Position numbers and translations under genes: made by a program. From an uncultured cyanobacterium (GTDB lineage: Bacteria; Cyanobacteriota; Cyanobacteriia; Cyanobacteriales; Nostocaceae), in contig CAINGU010000078.1 in the NCBI GenBank assembly GCA_903848645.1, forward strand, positions 62,001-126,000: DNA of 64,000 nucleotides. The letters are read 5' to 3'. A model generated the notes under the pieces. That model saw only the letters and a program-made list of their open reading frames with translations. It was not told the DNA's origin and did not search any database. Of the stretch, positions 48,213-56,360 are shown piece by piece (the stretch's first letter is position 1; each line of letters begins with the position of its first letter).

Positions 48213-49640
48213 ATGTCTATTTATCTATTTCAATCTACTCGTCGCCGTTTAGCGATTTGGTACACGGCTATAACTGCGATTTTACTATTACTATTTGCCA
48301 GTGGAGTATATTTATATGTTCGCAGTACATTAATTGAAAGAATTGACGATACATTATATCATGTAGTGGAAGTTGTCGAGCGTTCTTTGGTGATTGAAGC
48401 AATAAAATCTCAACCTCATCAACTGCGAGTAAATGTAGCAGCTAGTTTTCCCAATAATTCTGAAAATGCCGAAGATGATCGCATTGATTTAGAGTGGTTT
48501 AGTCCTAATGGTAAATTAATGTGGTCAACTTTTTCGCAAATATTAGATATTCCTATTCATACTAATCATACAGGTGAAACTGTGCGAATAGAGGGCATGG
48601 GAGGATGGGGAGAATCTGCACAGTTATTGAGACAAGTTACGAAAAGAATAGAAAAAGGAAGACAGGTTTTAGGATATTTACGAGTCAGTCATCCTTGGTT
48701 TGAGGTGACAAAACCTAGCCGAGAATTAATTTTTGATTTGGCTTTAGGAATTAGTTTAATGATATTGTCAGTAGCGGCTAGTGGTTGGTTTTTATCGGGA
48801 AAAGCCATGAAACCTGTGGGGGAATCTTACCAACGCTTAAAACAATTTACCGCTGATGCTTCCCATGAATTAAGAAGTCCCATTGCTTTAATTCAAACTA
48901 ATGTCCAAATTGCTTTGGCTGATTTAGATTTAGTCGCAGAAGAAAAAAATACAGTTCAATATAAACAACAATTAAAAGTAGTAGAACGACTTACCCAAAG
49001 ATTAGGAAAGTTAGTTAATGATTTACTATTTTTAGCTAGACAAGATAGTGGAATTAGCAAGGATTTATTTTCATCTTGTCCTTTGGATGCTTTATTAATG
49101 GAAGTTGTCGAAGAACAACAATTTGTAGCTAGGGAAAAACAAATTCATCTAGTTTTGAATTTAGTTGATTCTCCCTTAACGGAAGTTAATCCCGAATTAC
49201 TAGAAAACTGGTTTACTCTCATGGGAAATTGGGAGCAATTAGTCAGATTGTTTACAAATTTAATTGGCAATGCTTTGCAATATACTCCCGCAGAAGGGGT
49301 AATCAAAGTGGAGTTAGCAAGAATAGAGGGTATAAATCGAGTTACAGGAATACGTTACACAAATTCTCATTTACAAATTAAAGTCAGTGATACCGGAATT
49401 GGTATTCCCACGGACGCGCTACCAAAATTATTTGACCGCTTTTATCGAGTTGATCCAGCACGGACTCATAGAACTGGAAAAACGGCTACAGCCATAACTA
49501 ATGGTTCAGGATTAGGATTAGCGATCGCTCAAGCCATTATCGAACATCATCAAGGACAAATTCAAGTAGCCAGCACTTTGGGTGAAGGTACAACTTTCAC
49601 TATCACTCTACCTCTAAAGCCGCCAACCTCTGACGGATAA
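48213..49640 (+). CDS. Sensor histidine kinase (orphan)
   Basis: I choose the ATG at 48213 because GGGGAGG lies 9-10 bases upstream; the frame extends 11 codons further at a TTG that overlaps the TPR gene. It has two transmembrane helices (about residues 10-36 and 170-190) around a periplasmic sensor of about 130 residues. The HisKA H-box FTADASHELRSPI is near residue 216, and the HATPase N-, G1- and G2-boxes follow (NLIGNALQYTP, SDTGIGIP, GSGLGLAIA). No response regulator is adjacent, and the 5-bp gap suggests translation with the TPR gene upstream. Confidence 0.93.
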   Translation: MSIYLFQSTRRRLAIWYTAITAILLLLFASGVYLYVRSTLIERIDDTLYHVVEVVERSLVIEAIKSQPHQLRVNVAASFPNNSENAEDDRIDLEWFSPNGKLMWSTFSQILDIPIHTNHTGETVRIEGMGGWGESAQLLRQVTKRIEKGRQVLGYLRVSHPWFEVTKPSRELIFDLALGISLMILSVAASGWFLSGKAMKPVGESYQRLKQFTADASHELRSPIALIQTNVQIALADLDLVAEEKNTVQYKQQLKVVERLTQRLGKLVNDLLFLARQDSGISKDLFSSCPLDALLMEVVEEQQFVAREKQIHLVLNLVDSPLTEVNPELLENWFTLMGNWEQLVRLFTNLIGNALQYTPAEGVIKVELARIEGINRVTGIRYTNSHLQIKVSDTGIGIPTDALPKLFDRFYRVDPARTHRTGKTATAITNGSGLGLAIAQAIIEHHQGQIQVASTLGEGTTFTITLPLKPPTSDG

Positions 49641-49783
49641 CAGGAGTCAGAAGAAAATCACCCACTGACAACTGACAAATGACCAATGACTAATGACCAA
49701 TTTATCTGATTTTGTTAAGCTATCTGATAGTGTAACGTAGCATTAGCTATAAGATGCCAATATTCAAACTAGGAGGTAGTAGT

Positions 49784-50653
49784 GTGTCAAAACACATTCA
49801 GTTAATTTCTCTGTTAGTTGCCTGTAGTTTATGGAGTTTGCCAAAAGCTGCTCATGCTCAGGCATTTATCCCGCATACAGTGCAAATTGATAACACACAG
49901 TTAGAGAAGCAGGGCTTAAACTTTGCACAGGAAGCGGCTCAGTTAGCTCAGTTTCAGCAGATTGAACCGGCTTTAGTCAGAGCGCTACAGGCCACAAAAC
50001 TAGCTCCACAGAATGATAAAGTCTGGTGGTTATTGGGGAGTTTGTATTTACAAAATAAAGAATTTGATGAAGCTGTTACCTCCTTGAACAAAGCCCAAAC
50101 TCTTAACCCCAAAAATCCTGAAGTTTTGTTTGCATTGGGTTCAGCTAAATTTCAAAAAAAAGATTACCAAGCATCTATCAGCCATTACCAAGCGGGTTTG
50201 AAGTTAAAACCCAATTATTCCGGAGGGTTGTTTGATTTAGGCAATGCTTATTATATGTTAAAGAAATTCCCCGATGCGATCGCTCAATTCAATTTAGCTG
50301 TCAACCAAGATAAAAAGTTTTGGCCAGCAATTAACAATATTGGCTTAATTAAATACGAACAGGGCGATGTTCGAGGAGCAATTCAGGAATGGCAAACAGC
50401 AGTCAAAATTGATCAAAAAGCCGCAGAACCTTTATTAGCTTTAGCCGTAGCTTCCTATAAAAAAGGCAATCCTCAACAAAGTTTGCAAATGGGAGTATCT
50501 GCACTTCGCATAGATTACCGTTACGGCGATTTAGATTTTCTCAAAGAGAATCTTTGGGGTGAACGCTTGCTTTCAGACACCCGAAAATTCTTAGAATTGC
50601 CAGAAATTAAATTAGCATTACAGCAACAGGAGAAAACATCAACACCCCAATAG
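49784..50653 (+). CDS. TPR protein with signal peptide
   Basis: The GTG at 49784 has GGAGG about 8 nt upstream, so I prefer it over the ATG at 49754. It encodes a signal peptide (LISLLVACSLWSLPKAAHAQA) and at least four TPR units between residues 60 and 210 (for example PEVLFALGSAKFQKKDYQASISHYQAGLKLKPN). Exported TPR proteins are scaffolds in the envelope or thylakoid. No specific function was found. Confidence 0.88.
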   Translation: MSKHIQLISLLVACSLWSLPKAAHAQAFIPHTVQIDNTQLEKQGLNFAQEAAQLAQFQQIEPALVRALQATKLAPQNDKVWWLLGSLYLQNKEFDEAVTSLNKAQTLNPKNPEVLFALGSAKFQKKDYQASISHYQAGLKLKPNYSGGLFDLGNAYYMLKKFPDAIAQFNLAVNQDKKFWPAINNIGLIKYEQGDVRGAIQEWQTAVKIDQKAAEPLLALAVASYKKGNPQQSLQMGVSALRIDYRYGDLDFLKENLWGERLLSDTRKFLELPEIKLALQQQEKTSTPQ

Positions 50654-50728
50654 GGAATTTTAGATTTTAGATTTTAGATTGAATTTCCTTTAATCCAAAA
50701 TCCAAAATTCAAAATCCAAAATTGAATT
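50652..50728. repeat. ATTTTAGATTTTAG / AATCCAAAATCC inverted repeats
   Basis: The arms of opposite sense lie between two convergent genes and can form a hairpin that would terminate both. Confidence 0.75.
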
Positions 50729-50734
50729 TCCCAA

Positions 50735-51142
50735 CTACTCCTGGGGTAAAAGAGCCATAATTTGCTCAATAAACAGTTGATGATCAACTACAGGCTTAGA
50801 AATATAACCATCAGCACCGCTTTGTTTCAAAAAATTCTCCCGATCCCCTTCCATAGCGTGTGCTGTCACTAAAATGATCGGTAAGTTGGCTGTTTCTGGG
50901 TCAGATTTTAACATTTGTGTAATTTTGATACCATCAACGGACTTACCTTGGTATACACTACGTGATAGAGACACATCCATTAAAATCAGGTCAATTTCAT
51001 GAGCCTGGGCAATTTTCATGACCTCTTCCACATTTTCCGTGTGTTTTACCCCCAAGCCGCCGCGTTTAGTCAGAATTTTCGAAAAAACGCGAGCATTAAT
51101 TAAATCATCTTCAACAATTAGAACAGTTAGAACGGTTTTCAT
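50735..51142 (-). CDS. Response regulator (receiver only)
   Basis: A 135-residue CheY-like protein: VLIVEDDLINARVFSKIL at the start, phosphoacceptor Asp in LILMDVSLSRS, Thr/Ala switch at VTAHAMEG, and Lys in GYISKPV. Such proteins are usually diguanylate- or hybrid-kinase partners. No kinase is immediately beside it; the nearest histidine kinase is about 1 kb away on the other strand. Confidence 0.92.
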   Translation of the reverse strand: MKTVLTVLIVEDDLINARVFSKILTKRGGLGVKHTENVEEVMKIAQAHEIDLILMDVSLSRSVYQGKSVDGIKITQMLKSDPETANLPIILVTAHAMEGDRENFLKQSGADGYISKPVVDHQLFIEQIMALLPQE

Positions 51143-51357
51143 GAGACTTTATACTAATAGGGTTAACACCAAGCAAATGTTTGTTGTATTTTTTAATAAT
51201 CTATAAGCTTAGATCACATCAAGGATAATACTACTGCTTTTTATCTTCATGAGTATCAAGATTATGTGAGTATTTCTATTTAATCCGTTATGCTGTGATT
51301 GCGGAGCGTGTTATCTTCTAGCGGCTGTTGTGTAGTCAAAATTCAGGGAAAAACCTC

Positions 51358-53880
51358 ATGGCAAAACAGTTAAACCTTCTCTCTAAGGGACAGGTCATCA
51401 CCACCGCCCTACACACCGAAATGCAACGGTCATACCTAGAATATGCCATGAGTGTGATTGTGGGGCGAGCCTTACCAGATGTCCGGGACGGCTTAAAACC
51501 AGTGCATCGGCGCATCTTATATGCCATGCACGAACTGGGTTTAACACCAGATCGACCTTACCGAAAATGCGCCCGTGTGGTGGGAGACGTTCTCGGTAAA
51601 TATCATCCTCACGGTGATCAATCAGTTTATGATGCGTTAGTTCGATTAGTCCAAGACTTTTCTAGCCGTTATCCCTTGTTGGGGGGACATGGTAACTTTG
51701 GTAGCGTTGATAATGACCCACCGGCAGCAATGCGTTACACGGAAACCCGTCTTGCACCTGTGGGACATGAAGGAATGTTGGCGGAAATTGCCGAAGAGAC
51801 TGTGGATTTTACTGGCAATTTCGACAATTCTCAACAAGAACCAACGGTACTACCTGCTCAATTACCATTTTTGTTGCTAAATGGTTGTGCGGGAATTGCT
51901 GTAGGGATGGCTACAAACATTCCCCCACACAATTTGGGAGAAATCGTTGATGGCTTAATTGCCTTAATTGACAACCCAGATTTAACGGATGAAAAATTAT
52001 TTCAATTAATTCCCGGTCCCGATTTTCCTACTGGTGGGGAAATTGTTGATCATGGCGGCATCAGAGAGGCTTATACCACTGGTAAAGGGGGGATTCTCCT
52101 GCGCGGTATAGTCACCATGGAAGAAATTCCTGCCACCAGGGGAACTAAACGCCGCACAGCATTAATAGTCACAGAACTGCCCTTTCAAGTTAACAAGGCA
52201 GCTTGGATTGAAAAAATCGCCGATTTAGTCAATCAAGGTCGTTTACACGGAATTTCTGATATTCGAGATGAAAGTGATCGGGAGGGAATGCGCGTAGTTA
52301 TTGAACTCAAACGCGATACCAATCCCCAAGAACTGCTCCAGAATTTGTATCACCAAACCGCTTTACAAACTACCTTTGGTGCGATTCTTTTAGCTATAGT
52401 TGATGGCCAACCTCGCCAATTAAGCTTACGACAACTATTAGAGGAATTTCTCAAGTTCCGAGAACATACCCTTAACCGTCGCTACAGTTATGAATTAGGA
52501 AAAGCTGAAAATCGGGTAAATATTCTCGCAGGATTGCTAAAAGCCTTATCAAGTTTGGATGATGTCATTGCTATTTTACGGCAAGCTCCCGATGGCAGTA
52601 CCGCCAAGATGACACTTTGTAGCCAGCTAGATTTAACTGATGTCCAAGCAGATGCCATTCTGTCTATGCCATTACGTCGTCTCACTGGTTTAGAACAGCA
52701 AAACTTACAACAGGAATTTGACCAACTTAACCAGGAAATTACCCTATTGCGGACATTGCTGGAAGACAGACGGGAATTACTCAAAGCCTTGAAAAAAGAT
52801 TTGCGAACTCTCAAACGTAAATACAATGATCCTCGACGCACGAAAATAGTTCACACCAAAGAAAAACCAGTTTCCGAAGATCAAGGTAAAGCCAAACAAC
52901 CAAAAGCAGCAGCCACAGAAGATAATTCCCCAGCGAAAATTCCCACTCCTAAACCGGAACAACCCGCAGAGGAAACTATTTTAGAAGTTACTCACCGGGG
53001 TTATGTGCGGCGGATTTCCCCCAACGGTAAAAAAACAAAAGGGGAAAACGGACTGCTGGATCATGATTTCTTGATCCAAACTGCATTAACTAATACCCAC
53101 AAAGACCTGTTAATCCTCACCAGCGGTGGTAAAGTCTACCCCATTACCGTGGGAGATATTCCCCTCACTACTGGACGTTCAGCACGAGGAACGCCATTGA
53201 TTACGATGCTTACCAGTACCGCCCAAGGTAACACAGAAGGTATCATTACCCGGTTCTTGCTGCCAGAAAAACCCGAAACGTCGGAAATGGTTTTGTTAAC
53301 TAAGGAAGGACGGATTAAACGCCTGTCTTTATCAGAATTTGTGAATCTCTCACGCAGAGGAATTACTATTTTGAAGCTGAAAGATAATGACGAATTAGCC
53401 TTTACTCAATTGATGACTAGCGGAGAAAATTTAATTTTAGCGAGTTCTAGCGGTCGTCTACTAAGGTTTCCCGTTAATGATGAACAACTACCCCTCATGG
53501 GTCGGGCTGCAATGGGGTTACAAGCTTTCCGCCTTTTGAAAAATCAGCAGATGGTTGGTTGTGTCAATGTCAGCAAAGATCACCAATTATTGTTAGTGAC
53601 TGAAGAGGGATATGGCAAAATTATGCCAGCAAATCAGTTGAGGGCGGCTAGTCGGGGGGATTTAGGGGTACAACTTGTGAAATTTCATAATAAAACCGAC
53701 AATTTAGCGGCTATGGTAGCAGCAAAACCAGGTTCGGAGGTCGCTTTACTGACAAATAAGGAGCGAGTTATCCGCGTATCGGTAGATGCAGTTCCTAATC
53801 TCAACAAAGATAGTAAGGGTGAAAGTATCTGTCAACTCAACAGGGATGAGAGGGTTATCAGTGTGGTGGAGGTGGAGTAG
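51358..53880 (+). CDS. Type IIA DNA topoisomerase subunit A (gyrase A/ParC-like)
   Basis: The start [16 protein letters not shown] at 51358 is preferred over an upstream in-frame start ten codons earlier. The 840-residue protein has the breakage-reunion domain with [21 protein letters not shown], and the catalytic tyrosine in AAMRYTE (about residue 130). It also has a C-terminal beta-pinwheel. A Pro/Ala/Lys-rich linker near residues 500-535 precedes the pinwheel. I do not see a GyrA box (QRRGGRG-like), so it may be a second gyrase-like enzyme or ParC rather than the main GyrA. Confidence 0.9.
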   Translation: MAKQLNLLSKGQVITTALHTEMQRSYLEYAMSVIVGRALPDVRDGLKPVHRRILYAMHELGLTPDRPYRKCARVVGDVLGKYHPHGDQSVYDALVRLVQDFSSRYPLLGGHGNFGSVDNDPPAAMRYTETRLAPVGHEGMLAEIAEETVDFTGNFDNSQQEPTVLPAQLPFLLLNGCAGIAVGMATNIPPHNLGEIVDGLIALIDNPDLTDEKLFQLIPGPDFPTGGEIVDHGGIREAYTTGKGGILLRGIVTMEEIPATRGTKRRTALIVTELPFQVNKAAWIEKIADLVNQGRLHGISDIRDESDREGMRVVIELKRDTNPQELLQNLYHQTALQTTFGAILLAIVDGQPRQLSLRQLLEEFLKFREHTLNRRYSYELGKAENRVNILAGLLKALSSLDDVIAILRQAPDGSTAKMTLCSQLDLTDVQADAILSMPLRRLTGLEQQNLQQEFDQLNQEITLLRTLLEDRRELLKALKKDLRTLKRKYNDPRRTKIVHTKEKPVSEDQGKAKQPKAAATEDNSPAKIPTPKPEQPAEETILEVTHRGYVRRISPNGKKTKGENGLLDHDFLIQTALTNTHKDLLILTSGGKVYPITVGDIPLTTGRSARGTPLITMLTSTAQGNTEGIITRFLLPEKPETSEMVLLTKEGRIKRLSLSEFVNLSRRGITILKLKDNDELAFTQLMTSGENLILASSSGRLLRFPVNDEQLPLMGRAAMGLQAFRLLKNQQMVGCVNVSKDHQLLLVTEEGYGKIMPANQLRAASRGDLGVQLVKFHNKTDNLAAMVAAKPGSEVALLTNKERVIRVSVDAVPNLNKDSKGESICQLNRDERVISVVEVE

Positions 53881-53892
53881 GGTTTTTGATAC

Positions 53893-53921
53893 TCCCCGTG
53901 TCTTTAGATACGGGGATTTTT
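53893..53921 (+). terminator. Intrinsic terminator after the topoisomerase gene
   Basis: TCCCCGTGTC pairs with GATACGGGGA around a TTTA loop, followed by a T-tract. It sits 13 bp after the stop codon and points toward the convergent DUF4058 gene. Confidence 0.85.
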
Positions 53922-53968
53922 AAGACCAAATCAATCATTTTAACGGCAATGTCAGTAATAATTTTTAT

Positions 53969-54769
53969 TTACTCTCTTCTTCCTTGTTCTTTTAATAATA
54001 TATCCATCCATTCTCGATCTTCCGCTAACAAGTCTGGTACAGGAGGAATATGATAATCTAAAGTTAAATCAAATGCAGCTTGTTCATATATTTCTAAGAA
54101 CAAATTCTGTAAATTCAACTCTATTTCCTCCTCTCCTTTTTGTAGAGGTATGGGAAAATTAGGTATAGTTTGTTTGACGGAAAATGCAAATAATTGAGCC
54201 GATGGAAACCGATAGGATCTCACAATTAAAATGCGATAATCTGTATCAGAAACTCTGGTGACAATTGGCATTTTTTCCCCAGTTCTAATTAAGTCAATTT
54301 CTACTAAATTAGTATCACTTTGCAATATTTTCTCCCGTTTATCTAAATAGGATTTTCTACCTTCTTTAGTTTTTTTATTAGTAGGAGAAAGTATCTCAAT
54401 TATAGTGACTACTTTACCTGTAGAAACTTCTCTAATTTCTAAATATCCTTCTTTAATTTCTAAAGGTAATGGTAAAGTGACAGTAATCGCCTTATTTTCT
54501 GTTTCTGTGGATAAAGTTGCTATTGCAGTTTTATGAATATTTGGTTTTTGTGCTTGTTTAACTGATAAAATTGCTACATCAGGAATACCAATTAATAAAG
54601 AATCTTCAGTATCAAGTCTATAGGTACGTTTTTCTATAGCTACTCGATATTGAGGACGCAAAGTAGGAGAGATAGCAATAGCGATCGCTGTAATTAATCT
54701 ATGATGTACTTCTGACCATAAATCAGGATTTTCTAAGTAGGGATTCATCCCTGGAAATGGTGAACTCAT
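53969..54769 (-). CDS. DUF4058 family protein
   Basis: The 266-residue protein starts MSSPFPGMNPYLENPDLWSEVHHRLITAIA, the DUF4058 signature, and includes YRVAIEKRTYRL and IVTRVSDTDYRILI. It is common in filamentous cyanobacteria, where members often occur in several copies. The fold is probably a restriction-endonuclease-like one, but catalytic residues are not clear. No neighbours give a hint. Confidence 0.87.
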   Translation of the reverse strand: MSSPFPGMNPYLENPDLWSEVHHRLITAIAIAISPTLRPQYRVAIEKRTYRLDTEDSLLIGIPDVAILSVKQAQKPNIHKTAIATLSTETENKAITVTLPLPLEIKEGYLEIREVSTGKVVTIIEILSPTNKKTKEGRKSYLDKREKILQSDTNLVEIDLIRTGEKMPIVTRVSDTDYRILIVRSYRFPSAQLFAFSVKQTIPNFPIPLQKGEEEIELNLQNLFLEIYEQAAFDLTLDYHIPPVPDLLAEDREWMDILLKEQGRRE

Positions 54770-54831
54770 AAATTTATCACTACAATATTCTAGGAGTTAC
54801 CATTTTAGTATAGCATTTATCCAGGTTGTGC

Positions 54832-55362
54832 TTAAGGAGTTCTGGGCATTTGAAAATTATTAAGTTGACAAATAGTATCTGGATTGACTCTATTTTTTAC
54901 CGCTTCTGATCTAGCATTAATGCAGCTAGTAATGATGTTAGCATTTGCTCTGATTACTTCTCTTTTATTCTCATTGTTTTGTCTAATATTTTCTAAATCA
55001 CTTTGATTTGTACAGGGATTAGTATTAAATGTAGTTAAAAGTTGATAACTATTTTGATCACCATTATTGATATAGCCACTAGAAATAGATAAACCGCATT
55101 GACTACCATAGGAACTATAGCCACTAAAGCTAGAACTAAAAGCAGAAACACCTTGGTTAATAGTATTTGTGTTTAAGTTAGTATTTAAATTAGATGCAGT
55201 TCCAGTATTGGGGGTTGATGTAGTGTTTGTGTCAGCAGTAGTTCCTGTTGTATTTTCTCCTCCGGCTGCAAAGGCTTCTGATGTGTTTATACTTAACAAC
55301 AATAGAGAAATATTTATGCTTGCTGACAAAAGATGAATGAACAAAAGACACCATCTATTCAT
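54832..55362 (-). CDS. Hypothetical secreted protein, Asn/Thr-rich
   Basis: A hydrophobic N-terminus (LLFIHLLSASINISLLLL) with a later AFAAGG cleavage-like site precedes a Thr/Asn low-complexity region and a Cys-containing C-terminal part (SYGSQCGLSI, NPCTNQ, ITSCINAR, TICQLN). Four cysteines suggest two disulphides. No family was recognised. It lies next to the MITE-like element. Confidence 0.55.
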   Translation of the reverse strand: MNRWCLLFIHLLSASINISLLLLSINTSEAFAAGGENTTGTTADTNTTSTPNTGTASNLNTNLNTNTINQGVSAFSSSFSGYSSYGSQCGLSISSGYINNGDQNSYQLLTTFNTNPCTNQSDLENIRQNNENKREVIRANANIITSCINARSEAVKNRVNPDTICQLNNFQMPRTP

Positions 55363-55395
55363 TATTTTTATTGAGTCTATTCTATTGACGCAGGT

Positions 55396-55627
55396 AGGGG
55401 TTTAGCAATGCTCATAGGTGTCAACTTAATCCATAACCCGCCTGGGAATGAATTCCCAGTCTCATAGCAAAAGTCATCTAAACATGACTAAATAACCCAG
55501 AAATTTTTGAGTAAACTTTAGTTTACTTTGGTTATTAGCCCGGAAATTCATTTCTGGGCGGGTGTGGAAGCAAACAGATAAGGCATTTCTAACTTAAGTT
55601 GACACCTATGAGCATTGCTAAACCCCT
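55396..55627. mobile_element. MITE-like element with perfect 34-bp terminal inverted repeats
   Basis: The left arm (55396-55429, starting AGGGGTTTAGCAATGCTCAT) and right arm (55594-55627) are perfect reverse complements. A second, inner inverted repeat pairs AACCCGCCTGGGAATGAATT-type sequence with the CATTTCTGGGCGGG side. There is no coding capacity in the 232 bp and no obvious target-site duplication. It is a non-autonomous element that would need a transposase in trans. Confidence 0.82.
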
Positions 55628-55672
55628 TGTATTGTAATAAGGAAAAGTGCTGTAAATACTTTTAGACTTTTC

Positions 55673-56188
55673 TTACCACTTCAGGATCGTCCATTGTTGA
55701 TTACGGGAACTACTACAAGGTTTCAAACGGATTGGAGCATAATTGCCTCCTGCGTCAGCCTCTATACAGAAGTTTGTCTTATCCATGATAAGACGACGCA
55801 GTGATCTTTGATAAGTCATCATTTGACCTTGATCACCATTCATACAATTGAACAAAAAGGGTATAGGATTATTGGTAGTTCCATCTACTGTGTTCCAACA
55901 AAGATTGTCATTTCCACCAAAACGTAAAAGCCTAGATCGATCCTGTTGTGGGTCAGATATAAAAATTTGTTCACGATCAAAGTAACGACTACATTCATAC
56001 TGTGAAATTTTCCTGTTCAGATAGCTACTTGAACCGGGACCAGCTACATTCATACATAATCCAGTAGCATCGTTTTTGTATATATCGTTGACGCTATTTC
56101 CAGTTTGTGCATGAGCATCCTGTGTAGCGTTACTAAGCGCAATTATGGTTGCAATAACTGTATTTCTCAAAACATTCCGCTTTTTCAT
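55673..56188 (-). CDS. Secreted ricin-type beta-trefoil-like protein
   Basis: I start at 56188 (MKKRNVLRNTVIATIIAL, signal peptide to about AHAQTG; AAGGAACAGGTAATC in front), giving 171 residues. The mature part has repeated CMNVAGPGSS, NLCWNTVDG and QQWTILKW-like QxW motifs and several Cys, typical of a ricin-B-like fold. Unlike the copy at 44026 it has no peptidase domain. It is divergent from the STAND-TPR gene at 56361 and shares the upstream element. Confidence 0.7.
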   Translation of the reverse strand: MKKRNVLRNTVIATIIALSNATQDAHAQTGNSVNDIYKNDATGLCMNVAGPGSSSYLNRKISQYECSRYFDREQIFISDPQQDRSRLLRFGGNDNLCWNTVDGTTNNPIPFLFNCMNGDQGQMMTYQRSLRRLIMDKTNFCIEADAGGNYAPIRLKPCSSSRNQQWTILKW

Positions 56189-56204
56189 GATTACCTGTTC
56201 CTTT

Positions 56205-56224
56205 CTTAATGGACTGATTTTTGC
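56205..56224 (-). promoter_or_regulatory. Conserved element upstream of the secreted gene, copy 2
   Basis: CTTAATGGACTGATTTTTGC lies 17 bp upstream of the start codon at 56188. Eighteen of 20 bases equal 45121-45140. Confidence 0.6.
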
Positions 56225-56337
56225 TTGCCTTAGCTCGTTTGAACTTGAATTCATCATAAAACCGATTGTTTTGGCTTTCAGCTAACAAAGTTGTATAAAT
56301 ACTTAGTAAATATGGTAGTTTTTAGTTAGGTAGGGTA

Positions 56338-56351
56338 ACTAACTTGTTAGT
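56338..56351. promoter_or_regulatory. Palindrome just upstream of the STAND-TPR gene
   Basis: ACTAAC-TT-GTTAGT has perfect 6-bp arms and lies 10 bp upstream of the start codon. It is a candidate operator, in a 172-bp divergent promoter region. Confidence 0.4.
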
Positions 56352-56360
56352 CAAATCTCT

